This document shows, one piece after another, positions 22,301 through 33,875 of a stretch of DNA of 64,000 bases. The position numbers and the translations under genes were made by a program. How positions within the stretch are numbered: the stretch's first letter is position 1; each line of letters opens with the position of its first letter. The notes below the pieces were generated by a model that saw only the letters and a program-made list of their open reading frames with translations, ran no database searches and had not been told where the DNA came from. The DNA comes from Allantophomopsis cytisporea. Lineage: Eukaryota > Ascomycota > Leotiomycetes > Phacidiales > Phacidiaceae. The DNA is taken from NCBI GenBank assembly GCA_024752435.1, contig CP103027.1, forward strand, positions 248,001 to 312,000. The letters are read 5' to 3'.

Positions 22301-25222
22301 AAAGGATGTCGAACCAGTCCTCGCAGGTGCAGCGGCAGCCGCACTTGCCGGTAGACTTGCCAACAGACACACTCGATCCAGTGAGGAGAATTACGTCCAA
22401 GGTCCTGGCGCTCCAATGCAGAAAACCTTCGCAGACCGTGCTTTAGAGGGTCACGTACCAAACTCTCCCCGCCATAGTATCGACAGAACATTGAGTGAAG
22501 TCAGCCAAGTCGAGATGGGCACTAGTGGAGTTCCAGACTCTCGTGATCCAATGCCTGAGATAGGATATGGCGACAATGAGTCCGAGGTCACCACCAATCC
22601 CTCCATTATCCAAGGTCCCATCGGTGGCCAATCTGGTAACCGACAATACTGGGATGGACGCTCTACACCTACTCAAGAGAAAGATTCTGCGCTTCACGCT
22701 GCTGAAGCCGCTCTCGTTGGCGCTGCGGTTGGTGCAGGTGCCTCTGCTGCTATTGCAGAGCATAATCGCGACACCGGACATCACCATAGTTTTGATGATG
22801 AGTGGCAGAGAACTGACGAGGATAGAAAGAGGGATACCATTGATACCAACACCAATTATGGTGGTATGAGTCTTGTGCCACCAGGGACTATTGAACGTGA
22901 TCTTCTTGCTCATGGGATTGACCCTACTACTCTTGCTTTCCATTCCGGAAGTCCTATTGGTCCTCTGAAGGATGAAGGCTACATCTCCTCTGCACCAAAC
23001 CCGAGATCTGCGGGTGCTGTTACTCCAGACATGAATGGCAAGGGAGTCAGTTATGGGCAGGGTGAGCCATTCTTTCACGCTGGCTTGGCATCTCCCGTGG
23101 GTCATGATACTGATGCAGGCAATGCAATGGATCGCATTCAATCAAAGGATATTGTTGCGCTTATGGATCATGTGAGTTCTCAAGCTAATCTATACGAACA
23201 TCTGACTGACTTTACTAGCTCACCGTTCGCGATGCCCAAAGAAGTGCAAGAGATACTGAGATCCTCGTAACTCTTGTCCGCAGTGCAGCAGAGATGCGGA
23301 ACTCCTTCGAGGACATGAAGCGCCTGCTCGCTGACACTGAAGATGTGATCATCACCGAGGTTAAGCAGAATACAGATCGATCAGTGCAGAAGGTGATCAA
23401 TGGCCCCCGCCCATTCCCTGGCAGTGCCCCACGATCTCTACCTCCTGCATCCCAAGATGGCATGCTGAGTGATATCACCACTAAACGCCGTAACGTCTTC
23501 CGCCGTGCCCTGAAGGGTCTCAGTATGAAATCCTCCAATGACCTTGCGAAGATCGAACAGATGCTCGTGCAGCTACTTGGTGAAGTCGAGGGACTGAAGG
23601 TAGCTCAAGGCTTGCAGCCACATTCTGGAGAAGACTCATTTGACGATCTCAGCGAGGAGGAATACGAGAGGGAACAAGGCTACGAACCTGAAGGCAATGC
23701 AGGAACTTCGTCGGCTAGTCATAGCCACGCTTCTCAGTCCGGACACTTCTCAACACCTAAGTCTCGTGGCCCATCTGTGAGCAGACCGTTTGAGGGTCGC
23801 AAGGTCTCCGACCACCGTATCTCCACGGTGCCTGAGGGCAACGAGGAAGAACTCTCCGCGGAAGAGGAAGCTGTGCTTGGAAATCAGTTCGAACACAATG
23901 AGCTCCTCTCCAGCCCCACGCATCAAGCCAACGCCATCCCACGTGGCTCATCCGCACCTCCACCACTTGCGACTCCACCTGCGAAGATCCAGACTAACAA
24001 CCCTGTCTCGATCAGCAACGACAACTCGCCGAAAACCCCGAAAACAGATAAGTCTAAGAAACACAAATCGTCTGGTTCCTCTGGCTGGATACCAAAGATC
24101 TCGAGGTGGAGTGAGACTACGGTATCTACCGTTGCGAAGGGATTCAGAAGTAATCGCTCAAGCAAGCAGAAAGAGCAGCTGGCCACGCCACCGAGTAGAA
24201 GTGGGAGTGCTTTGAGTGAATACAAGGTTGATCCATATGGGGATGACAAACTCCCGTCGGGGAATGACGATTGGAGTCCACAGCAAGAGGGAGGTTATAC
24301 GTACCAGCCTCAATCTCACCCATCCTATGCGCAACAGCAGCGTATGCGTGACGCAAGTGGAGCTGGAGAGGACGGACGAAGCACAGGTACCATGTCACCG
24401 GCCCTCGAAGACCCGAAGTACAAAGCCCACCGCAACTCAATCAACCTCCTACACCCACAGCCACGCCCTGGTCCCACACACCGTTACCAAACAGCGCTCG
24501 AAAACCAAGCAGATACTTTCCCGCAGGCGCCGAGCGTGAACTCTCTCGACTGGGGCTCCAGTACTAGCGTCAACCGCCTCCCACCGAACGCAAACCGCTA
24601 TGCGAACGCAAGTCCCGTCAGCGAGGAGGGCTGGGGCCTGAGTCCTGCGCCGGTGCGGGGAAATGTAAGTGTAAACGGGAGTGCAGAACCGCCCGCGCGT
24701 CCACCTAAGGAGCCGCTCGATGGTGGTGATGGCATCGGCAGTGAGAAGGGCGCATCTAGGCAGCGCAATCGCCTTACGAAGCATAGCCCACTTGCAGTGC
24801 GCAGCGTCGAGACTATCAGCTCAAGGAGTCTCACGCCTGAGGCTGCCTACGCTATGGCCGGGTATGAATACCGCGGCGGCAGCGCGAGTGGCGAGAGAGA
24901 GTTGCAGAGGGAAAGAGAGGGGGATTTGGGCAGGGCGAGTCCGCGCTCTGGTGCGAGATTGAGCTCTGCTTTGCAGGTTCCTAGTGGACGGAAGCCTGGG
25001 GGGCCTAGGAGCATGAGTACCGGCAATGGTGCTGGGAATGTGGATGGTGGTAATGGCAACGGGGGGATTCAGGGCGATATTGGGACAGTTATTAGGCGGA
25101 AGAGGGATACTTTCGGGGGTGGTGAGGAGCATGATTTGAGGAGTTTTAGTGGACGGAGTGGACGCAGTGAGGGAGGTGCTAGGAGTGCGAGGAGTTTTAG
25201 TGGGGAGAGTGAGACTTTTTAG
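19347..25222 (+). CDS. Large disordered protein with Ala/Gly-rich segments, unknown function
   Basis: Two exons (19347-23171 and 23219-25222) join in frame into 1942 residues. Most of it is Ser/Arg/Asp-rich low complexity. Five hydrophobic Ala/Gly-rich segments stand out near residues 230-250, 497-520, 688-708, 991-1008 and 1118-1140 (for example AVAAGAATALAAAAVAD and AGAIAAGGAIGALTAAAL), some flanked by basic RRRSRSLSR clusters and others by His/Asp runs. A motif ENGRKV occurs twice (near residues 657 and 969). Two stretches look helical and more conserved: LLETVEDAIRRLILPEL (near residue 375) and the region across the splice junction, about 1268-1420, including LAKIEQMLVQLLGEVEG. I do not recognise a named family. 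The composition suggests a cortical or membrane-associated scaffold, which is inference only. Confidence 0.8.
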
Positions 25223-26848
25223 GGAGTAGGAGAGGAGATGGAGGAGAGCGGGAGATGTGGGATATGGGATGTGCGCTGTGGGATGTAGAATGTGGAGTTT
25301 GGTGCGCTTATATCACCCTGCCTTGCCTCGCATGTTTATTTCACTGCTTGGCGAGTGCTTTTAATGTTGGATTCACTTCGGATGTCAGATTTTTTATTTC
25401 TTTTGGGATGGCTTTATGATTTACGATTCTTATGGGGAAGGAGGGACGAGGGAGCGGAGGGGATGGGATTGGTTGAGTTGCACTGGCGGATATAGAGTAT
25501 ATTGCGGTGGTAGTGATAGAGGTAATTGGCATGGTGGGAATGAGAAAAGTTGAAGCCTGATGCTTTGTAAAATGTACTGTGAATTGCGTGAGATATTGTG
25601 ATTATTATTGGTGTCTTGTGCTTGTCTGCATACAGTACTTGGCGGTGACAGGTAGCACTTGTAAGTCGTAGTTAAAAATGACCGTGATGTATATGGGCTC
25701 GGGTTGAGCTGCAGGGTAAACACATTGTGGCTGGCTATTTGCAATCGCATCGGTGAAACACTCTTGCTCGATTTGTTTAGATGTCGATGAGTAACTGGTC
25801 GACGTAGAGGACGTAAGTAGTAACAGCGGCTAGATGGTAGTAGGTAAGGTATTAGTAAAGAAGCTTGCAATGACAAGAAGTCGTTACCGTCCCATCAAGT
25901 GTTTGCTACTCGAGTTGATAACACATTATCTTGCCAAAAGTAATGCAAGAAGCTGGCTATAATTGATAGCGTGTTGAAAAGGATGACGATGAGTAGGTGT
26001 ACGTTGAGGAGTAGCTATGCCAAGATTGCAGTATGTTTAGTTTCTGAACAGCAGAAGCATAAGTCAAATGTGGAGGGCGTTCCTTTGTTGTAGAGGTGGA
26101 GAGGAAGAGGATGCTGTTTATATAGGTTATCTATGTGCTGTTTAGAATGAGCTGTGGAATTTATTATGATGATGTTGATGACGATGCGTGTTGATGAAGT
26201 AGGCGTGGATGGTTGTACAAACGTTGACGATGAAGACTAATTAATGTGCTTTAGGAACTACAACTTAGTATAATGCTCGATAACTGTATAAGTAGGGTTG
26301 CTATTAGATTCTATCTTATCTAGGAGTTAGGCGCAGTACACATTGTAGTTTCATAAGGAGAATAAAAAGGAAGTATAGGCTGAGCCTCACATACTTGTGT
26401 AAGTCTGTTGACTAGTGACACTATAAATATGTATGAAAACATAGAACATCATTATGGATTCTCAATAGGTATTAGTGGTTATTGGAAGAACTGGCACAAT
26501 TTTGATTGCTTGAGACATTCACCAGCGCTTTGATGTCTTCATATGCAGAACTTTACAATTATGAAAAATATCACAATCATCTTCCCAAGCAGAATCTACT
26601 CAACGAAAATCTTCTTGCCATTCTTATCTATCAAGACCAAAGGTCGTATACACGTGAGCCCATCATCCTCCCCGGCATCAAACCCATGCCAAAACAAAGA
26701 GAATCATGAATCAAGGCCACACACGCCTAGAAAAACTCGCCTCAAAAGATATGCAACGACGTGGGCAAAGTAGATCAAACTTTTATGAGAAGTTCCGGAA
26801 GCATTGAAGGCATCTGAGAGTCCTCAAAGCCATAAAAGGTCAAATTGT
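25223..26848. other. Intergenic between convergent genes
   Basis: Contains the 3' flanks of the large protein gene and of eIF2-beta. No further gene is supported. Confidence 0.5.
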
Positions 26849-28010
26849 TTAACCTTGTTGTCTTCTTCTCTTTCCGACTTGGGCGGTGAAACCGGTCTTG
26901 ATGGCAGTGACGGAACGTCTGGATCCACAGGAGTTGCAGGTGATGAAGTAAAGACGGTTCTCTCCCTTGTTGAGCTCGGTGTCTGGTGATCTACAGGTTT
27001 TGCAGGTGACATATTCCACTACTTCTTGTCAGTAATAATTCTCAAGAGTATAGTGAACGGGAAAACTCACTGATATATCTTCTCAACACATTCTCAATTT
27101 GCTTCTGTTGGAAACGACCCTTGATAACCAAACGTCTGCTACCATCCACGGAACCAGAAGTACCCAACTCAGAGAAGAGATATGAAGTAACGTGCTCGTC
27201 CGTTCTCTTCATTCTCTTGCAAATCTCGGCAATGTTCGCGAAAATGGTCTTCTTGTTACCTTCACGGAGACACTGTGGTGGTGGAATCTTGTATGACTTG
27301 GATCCTGAGCTGGCGTGATCTGGGTTCTTCTGTGCAAGCAAGCTGAAGAATCTCTCGAGGAGCAGCTCGTAAGGAATAGACTTGGTCTCGTCGTGTGCCC
27401 AGATTCCAGTTCCCTTCTCCATGTCTCCCTCAACCACGGCGTCCTCGGCTGGAGCCTCACCGGCCTCACCGCCTTCGATGTCGAGTGCGGCAAGCTTAGC
27501 AGCGAAATCGTCCTCCGCAGCACCCTCCTTTGGGACCTTCTTCTTCTTCTTCTTCTTCATGCTAAGGTCGAGTCCTCCATCGGCCGCAGCACCCTCCTCA
27601 CCCTCAGCATCCTCGGTCTTTGGCTTCTTGGACTTCTTCTTCTTCATGCCCTTGAGCATGGAAGCAACATCTTCGTCATCGGCCTTCTTCTCACCGTCGT
27701 CAACAACTTTATCCTTGTTAGTTATATTCGTGATCGTGCAAATAGACGCGATAGATTTACCTGCGGAGTGAGACATTGCGGAGTCCTTGGTATCGTCGTG
27801 TCCTGCGTTATCCATGGTGACTTCTCCGTTCTCGTCAACAATGGTGGTTCCTTCACTGAAAGCAACCGACTTGCGCGGCTTCTTCTCTGCCATAATTTCC
27901 TGTTTTATGTCAGCCCCTGGTCGGGTTCCGAGCACGGTCACATTTCACAAGAGGTCTTGTGAATTTTGGTGGGGTTCTGTGGGAAGAGGGCAACTCACCT
28001 CGCCCGCCAT
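26849..28010 (-). CDS. SUI3: Translation initiation factor eIF2 beta subunit
   Basis: Exons 28010-27999, 27899-27761, 27706-27071 and 27018-26849 give 318 residues. The N-terminal part has the lysine blocks typical of eIF2-beta (KGMKKKKSKK and MKKKKKKKVPKE), which bind eIF5 and eIF2B-epsilon. The core includes ELLLERFFSLLAQKNP and GRFQQKQIENVLRRYI. The last exon restores the C-terminal zinc ribbon: YVTCKTC, about 20 residues, then CNSCGSRRSV and IKTGF. The protein is a subunit of eIF2, which brings Met-tRNAi to the 40S ribosome. The interval 27760-27707 is 54 nt with GT-AG ends and a TAACTAAC branch site, but it is also open in frame, so retention would add 18 residues. The first 12-nt exon rests on a good GTGAGT donor; a start at 27893 is possible. 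Confidence 0.93.
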
Positions 28011-28176
28011 GATTGCGGTTTCTTTGCACGACAAAGACGTAATACAAGTGATGTGATGCGCTGATAGATCGCAGGTCGTAGATGTAAACTATCGTGTTTT
28101 GTGACGTCGTGATGTTGTGCTGATGTACTGCACAATTCGCCGCTGCGTTCAAGTTTAAAGATTCACGGTGCGCTTC

Positions 28177-28212
28177 TGACTCAACGTAGTCTCTGACTCA
28201 GCAGCCAATCAG
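28177..28212. promoter_or_regulatory. Twin TGACTCA sites plus CCAAT box in a divergent promoter
   Basis: Two perfect TGACTCA heptamers (28177-28183 and 28194-28200) lie 17 bp apart, and a CCAATCA box starts at 28205. The 423-bp space separates the start codons of eIF2-beta (minus) and the Mim2-like gene (plus). TGACTCA is the core site of Gcn4/CpcA-type bZIP factors, and CCAAT is bound by the HAP/CBC complex. Use in vivo is inferred. Confidence 0.55.
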
Positions 28213-28433
28213 CGTGCAGCACCGCCTTTGCCGAACCGCATCACCAATTCGTGTCAAGGTACCTCCACAGCTATCTTGGCCGAGACTCTTGAATAGACAA
28301 GCAGTATCGTCTCGCATTGACATTGGAAGAGGTGCTCGCAATCATTCGATGCTTTTCTTTCCTCTGTTATAATCCGCCGAATTTTCCATCCTTGTACCTA
28401 TCTCACCGCCATCCTCCACCAACTTCGCAAATC

Positions 28434-28827
28434 ATGTCCAATTACGACTCCTACATCATGAACGAACTACGAGATTCTGACCGAGATGATGTCGACTCTT
28501 TGCCTTCTTCGATAGACAGCAGTGATATGGATTCAGAGGAAGAGTCGGATGCTGAAAGAGAATGGAATGAAAGCTTGCAGCAATTGGAGCTGTTATTGAC
28601 CATGGTCGTCGTACCTTATTTGGGCAAATACTTCGGCAGAAAGTGCGCATACTGGAGTACGTGTATCTCTCTATCTGAAAGTACGGTTTTGGTTGAAGCA
28701 GAATTCTAACTGAGTATGTACAGGTTGGGCGAAATACATGGAATGGATGTTCCCAGTCAAGGTAGAATACACCAATCAGACCGCATCCAAGGTGGCAGGA
28801 GCAGTAGAGGCTGCAGCAACTTTATAA
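28434..28827 (+). CDS. MIM2: Mim2-like mitochondrial outer-membrane import protein
   Basis: Two exons (28434-28656 and 28724-28827) give 108 residues. An acidic N-terminus (DSEEESDAEREWNESLQQLE) leads into one membrane segment, LLLTMVVVPYLGKYFGRKCAYW, followed by WAKYMEWMFPV and an Ala-rich end. This is the pattern of fungal Mim2-type proteins, which with Mim1 form the MIM complex that inserts alpha-helical proteins into the mitochondrial outer membrane. Yeast Mim2 is of similar size (about 87 residues). The start is the first ATG that precedes the acidic stretch. It shares a promoter with eIF2-beta. The assignment rests on my memory of the motif around the membrane segment. Confidence 0.72.
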
Positions 28828-29445
28828 GATGACTAGGGTTTATATGATACATATGGAGGGGCCGTGAAGAAGAGATGATTGAGCACAGCAATGGCGTTTG
28901 GTTGATTTGGGCGTTTTGGAGGTTAGCATTGTAGAGGTTATGCTTCTTGATGGATGTAGCATTCAGAAATGAAAGCACTGAAGAACACGACGCAATAAGG
29001 TATAAATTTGTTCATGAATGGTTGTTGGAAATAGCCAAGCTGAATGTGAAATAAGATATACATAATATCACTTGTTCATGAAGCTCGGAGGCGGTGAGCA
29101 GCGAGAATCGTAAATATCTATAGATATCAGGTATATGAATTTAGATGATATCATGAGAAGCTTTAGATCTGACTATTGTGTTAATAACAGTCCAAGTAAA
29201 GGTTGGATAATTTGTAGTGCACTTGCGTTGAGCTCTTTATGCATGTAGAGCTACCCCTGTACGCAAGTCTTGGCATCGCGTCTCCTGCAATCGCGTCTAA
29301 CAACACAATAAACTACATCTCAACCCATCAACCCCAGATTCACCAGCACCACCAACTGAGCAGACCCTTCTCATGCTCCTCTCGTCACCAGTCTAATCCG
29401 CCCATCTCCCATTGATTTCGTCCGCCGCAGATACGACCACCCACG
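28828..29445. other. Intergenic, 5' flank of Arp1
   Basis: Holds the 3' end of the Mim2-like transcript and, from about 29250, a C-rich probable promoter and 5' UTR of the Arp1 gene. No other gene seen. Confidence 0.5.
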
Positions 29446-30885
29446 ATGGCAGAGACTCTTCACAATGCCCCCATCGTTCTCGACAACGGCAGCGGTACCA
29501 TCCGCGCCGGATTCGCAGGCGATGATCTCCCAAAGTGTTATTTCCCTTCATTCGTAGGCCGTCCGAAGCACTTGCGCGTCCTAGCAGGTGCGTTGGAAGG
29601 AGATGTGTTTATTGGGAGCCGTGCGCAGGAGTTACGAGGTTTATTAAAGATTAAGTATCCTTTGGAACATGGCATTGTGACGGATTGGGATGACATGGAG
29701 AGGATCTGGGAGTTTGTTTATGGTGAGGGTTTGAAAACTCTCAGTGAGGAGGTAAGTTCATGAGCTTTGTTCTGGTCTACGGGTTGGTGTAGAGTTGCGG
29801 TGATGACTACTTTTTGCCTAGGAGGATGGCTCTGACTTTATGTCGTCCTTCAATGCTGGCCTTTTCTTTCGAGAAGACTACAACGGTATCTGAGCAATTC
29901 ACTGGATATTGATCTGCTATACGAAATTTTTGAGATAATATACTGATTTAAAGCAGCATCCTGTTCTCCTCACCGAACCCCCCTTAAACCCTCGTTCGAA
30001 TCGCGATACTGCCGCGCAAATCCTTTTCGAGACGTTCAATGTACCCGCACTCTACACATCAATTCAAGCCGTTCTCTCGCTATATGCTTCGGGCCGAACC
30101 ACTGGTATTGTTCTCGATTCTGGTGACGGAGTTTCACATGCAGTGCCGGTATATGAGGGATTTGCAATGCCCTCGTCCATTCGAAGAATAGACGTAGCTG
30201 GACGAGACGTGACAGAATACATGCAGACTCTACTCAGAAAATCCGGTTATGTATTCCACACCAGTGCGGAGAAGGAAGTAGTGAGGATGATCAAGGAGAA
30301 GGTGTCTTATGTTGCTGCGGACCCTAGGAAGGAAGAAAAGGACTGGAGTGGTGGGAAACGGGATGAGAAGAGCATGGAATACGTCTTGCCGGATGGAAAC
30401 AAATTGAAGGTAATTTTTCTGACTCTGCACATAAGTAAATGCTGATCTTTGTAGATTGGGGCCGAACGCTTCCGCGCCCCAGAAATTCTCTTCGACCCAG
30501 AGATTATTGGTCTCGAATACCCAGGTATCCACCAAATCGTGGTGGATGCTATCAACCGCACTGATCTTGATCTCCGAAAATCGCTATTCGGCAACATTGT
30601 ATTGAGTGGTGGTAGTACGTTGACCAAGGGCTTTGGAGATAGGTTGTTGCATGAAGTACAAAGACTAGCAGTCAAGGACATGCGTATCAAGATCTTTGCC
30701 CCACCAGAGAGAAAGTATAGTACATGGATTGGAGGCAGTATTCTTGCTGGTTTGAGTACATTCAGAAAGGTATGCCTAATGCTAAGATTGAGAAGGTCTT
30801 CAAGAGGCTAACAATATAATAGATGTGGGTTAGTATTGATGACTGGCATGAGAACCCGGATATCATCCACACGAAATTCACATAA
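29446..30885 (+). CDS. ARP1: Actin-related protein Arp1 (centractin, dynactin subunit)
   Basis: Four exons (29446-29751, 29957-30409, 30455-30769, 30823-30885) give 378 residues, close to the usual 375-385. Actin-fold motifs are clear: IVLDNGSGTIRAGFAGDD (phosphate loop 1), TEPPLNPRSNRD, GIVLDSGDGVSHAVPVYEG (phosphate loop 2), IVLSGGSTLTKGF, and WIGGSILAGLSTF with the C-terminal WVSIDDWHE. PEILFDPEIIGLEYPGIHQ and the N-terminal APIVLDNGS favour Arp1 over conventional actin. Arp1 forms the short filament of dynactin, the dynein activator; in Neurospora it is needed for nuclear distribution in hyphae. The first intron is long for this window (205 nt). It is convergent with the HAD gene, with 338 bp between stops. 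Confidence 0.93.
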
Positions 30886-31223
30886 ACACTGCATCATAAA
30901 TAGAGATCAGCAGAAACCTGCAACAAGGCAACCTGATTCCCGCACAAAACAACACTTCAAAGACTTCAGTTTAATAATACCACCTCGCGACAAACCCGGA
31001 TTTGGTCTTTGTATATGGGCATCTGACATACGAGCCATCCTGCGAACATCCTCTCAGCGCTCAAATTTCTTTCAATTCATAGCTTGTGGCGTTCTGGAGC
31101 GTTTGTATTAACGAAGATGTGTAAGTACCGGCTGCAGAGCAGAGTGGGGAATGGGTGATTATGATGGAAGATAGTCAAGATGTAAATGAAGTAGAAATGA
31201 TACCCCAGACATCAAAGATATAT
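30886..31223. other. 3' to 3' spacer between Arp1 and HAD genes
   Basis: A 338-bp region that must hold both polyadenylation regions. Nothing else is seen. Confidence 0.5.
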
Positions 31224-32441
31224 TCATGTGTCTTTCGCTATATGCATTTCAATGATCTTGCTACCGACCAAACCCCTTCCTTCCAACTTTCTGCCCTTTA
31301 ATCCTCCCTCTAGTATCCCTACTAAGTCATCTAACCTCTCGACGACTATGTCTGTGTGCTCATGCTATTAGGAATCGGTCAGCATATCTTCTCTGATTCG
31401 AAAATTCAGATCCGTAACCAAAATCAAACCACCCTCAAACCTCTAAGCGGCAAAATGACATACCTCAACCAAATGTCTATTAACATCATTAACCAACAAC
31501 ACTGTAGTCGCCCCGGCCCTAAATCCTGCCGTCATGTCATCAACACTATCACCAACCATGATAACGTCCGTCGGCTTAACTTTCCAACTTTCACAGATAT
31601 GGAGAATGCCCGCCGGATGTGGTTTCGGGGGTCTGAAATCTCTCGTGACAATAGGATGGAACTTGCTGCCAGCGAGGAACTTCTTGAGAAGGTGCGCAAC
31701 AGGCGTATCAAAGTTGCGCGTGCATATACCCATGGGCAGCTGGTGAGTTTCCAAGAAAGTGATGAGAGTGAGCAGGCCTGGTTGGGGTGTCTGCGAGGTC
31801 ATGGCTCGTCGCTCTACTTCCCGAATCGCTTCCATGGCCTCTTCTTGCTTGGAGTCGGGCATTGCGTATACATGCTCCAGGATGTCAACACCTGGTGGGC
31901 AGGAGATTGCAGTGCGCATCTCGCCGAACATATATGTTTGAGGCTCGCTATGGGGGTGTTAGCACGTGATTGTGACTTTGTTGAATTGACTATTTGGACA
32001 TCACAGTCTCTCGTCAATTGAATGGATATGTTGAAAGAATCAAACATCAACTAATAGAAAATAGACTTCGTTATGACCAAAGCCAGAAACACTTGTGTTC
32101 CGAAGAGGAAATAATGAAGTTAAGTACAACAGAGCTGTTACTCACCAACCAACTCACCTAATACAAAATGAATTCAAGGACTTCAAAACTCACCACAAAG
32201 TCCCATCGACATCGAAAACTACGCCTCGTAGAACAGTCTCATTTTCTTGAATGATATGATCTTTCTTCCCCAACGGAGCGAAGATTCTCGCCTCATCCAT
32301 TTTGGGCCTGGTTGTGCTGAAACTGTGGGCTTTTGAGCAGCGGAATTGGCCACGAAATTGGTTGTAGAGTGGTGCTGGTGTTTTATATATAGGTAGCACC
32401 AGGCGTGAGAAACAAACTGTTGGATGGATTGAGAGGCGCAT
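31224..32441 (-). CDS. HAD-superfamily phosphatase-like hydrolase
   Basis: Three exons (32441-32194, 31947-31464, 31364-31224) give 290 residues. HAD motifs are all present: motif I FDVDGTLC (split by intron 1), motif II ICTRN, the lysine in KPHPAGI (motif III), and motif IV GDSVDDMTAG. The conserved fungal block EPQTYMFGEMR follows motif I, and HEHTDIVVERLDDL is near the end. The first 47 residues are basic and hydroxylated without acidic residues (RLSIHPTVCFSRLVL), like a mitochondrial presequence; a second start, MDEARIF, lies at residue 48 and would give a cytosolic form. The substrate cannot be told from sequence. Confidence 0.87.
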
Positions 32442-33811
32442 GTGAATGGTTGAAGAGTTTGGGGTGATTGGATTTAGGTGGAGTCTGGGATGATGATGAT
32501 ATGGAGAGTGGATCGTGTGGCCTTACTTATGAGGCATTTAGTCTAGACGTTGGGCGTTGCTCTGGAAAGTTACTTATTCAAAAGTTCGAAGTTTTTCGTG
32601 TATTTATCCAATTAGATAGATTTATCACTGAAATCGAGAGCATTGTTTGCCGAAGGTATATTCTATATCAACCTTCACAATGATTTACTACGGATTGTAA
32701 TTTTTCGAATTCAAGATAATAAGCGTATATACACATATTTAAGTTCGTCTTTTTATCTTGTATGCCGATATACCTCGGCCAAGACTGCTCTCCCACATGA
32801 GATCTTCTCCTGTCCTGAAGGAAGGGGGGGGGGGGATCAAAAAGAAATCAAAGAAAACAAAGATATCATATGCTTTATCGAGTTTGATGAAATACCGAAT
32901 AGCAGATTGCTTTGAGATTTATCGATTGCTAACATTGACCGTTATTGTACATGATATCATCGATATTCACAAAGCTTGTCAAAATTGCTAGAAATATGAA
33001 ATAATCATTACCAGTGCACTCCAAGCAGATGGTAGAGACGAGTAAAATCTGATGGTTAGGTAGTCAATATCTCAGCAGATATATCTGGAATGCATGTCAA
33101 CATGACTGGTGCGTGGTATTAGTTGGCAGTAGGAACACGGATGTGAGATGGTTGAGGAGGAAGCTGGATCTACTCTGCAGCTACTTAAATATACGAAGCA
33201 CTAAAGAGTGAAAACTGCAGCCGGGCCCATTACATATTCGGGAAGTCCTGAATATAAGAGACTTGAAAGCATGAGTCAGCTATTGCTTATATCTTGACAA
33301 TACAAGTGTTGCATGATTGAACTTCTAGTTTATTCTTATGTACCTGTCTAGTAACGTCTTTTGTTTAAGCTGTGGATGTGAGGAAAACTGATTGTCTTGA
33401 CGTAATAAATATTATATGTTGTAACGCATGTTTCCTTTTCTGTGATCACCTTGGAGCATAAAGTGCAAAAACTTTCTGTGGAAATCTAGAAACCAAATAG
33501 TATAAAAGCTTCAGAATTCCTTCCGGTTTTATCCTGTAACCATCAACTGGACCATATTCAGATATGTTGTATGTTGTAGAGATACAGCAGAATCTCGAAG
33601 TGCTCTACTAAAGTCCTCGCTATCATTCAAGTTTCTATCTTCAACAATAATCTCGTCGTCGTTCATTCAAACCTCACTATATGGGATGTGCTAGCACCAG
33701 TCGCTCCATGAACTGTTTGCACAGATACGTACTTTGCTGCTTCCTGTGCATAGTTCGAACTTGGTTCGATCTGCTGAAAGGAGCCTTTTATACTAAGTAG
33801 AAGCACGCACT

Positions 33812-33875
33812 TGAATCCCGGAGATCGAACCTCAGGCTTGAGACTCAAATGTTCTATTTTCTAAGAAAGAGGTCA
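33812..33875 (-). other. tRNA-like sequence with a B-box
   Basis: On the minus strand CCTGAG-GTTCGAT-CTCCGG forms a T-arm with five of six pairs and a near-consensus pol III B box, preceded by AGAACATTTGAG, which resembles a tRNA D/anticodon region. The acceptor stem does not pair, so it is a tRNA pseudogene or SINE-like fragment. Confidence 0.32.

Noticed and set aside
24144..25132. Several 90-110 codon antisense frames
   Set aside because: Shadows of the GC-richer 3' part of the large protein gene.
27315..27962. 215-codon plus-strand frame
   Set aside because: Antisense to eIF2-beta, whose motifs and zinc ribbon are certain.
29821..29888. Possible cassette exon inside the first Arp1 intron (after CCTAG, ending before GTATCT)
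   Set aside because: Including it shifts the frame before the conserved HPVLLTEPPLNP block, and Arp1 proteins have no insert there.
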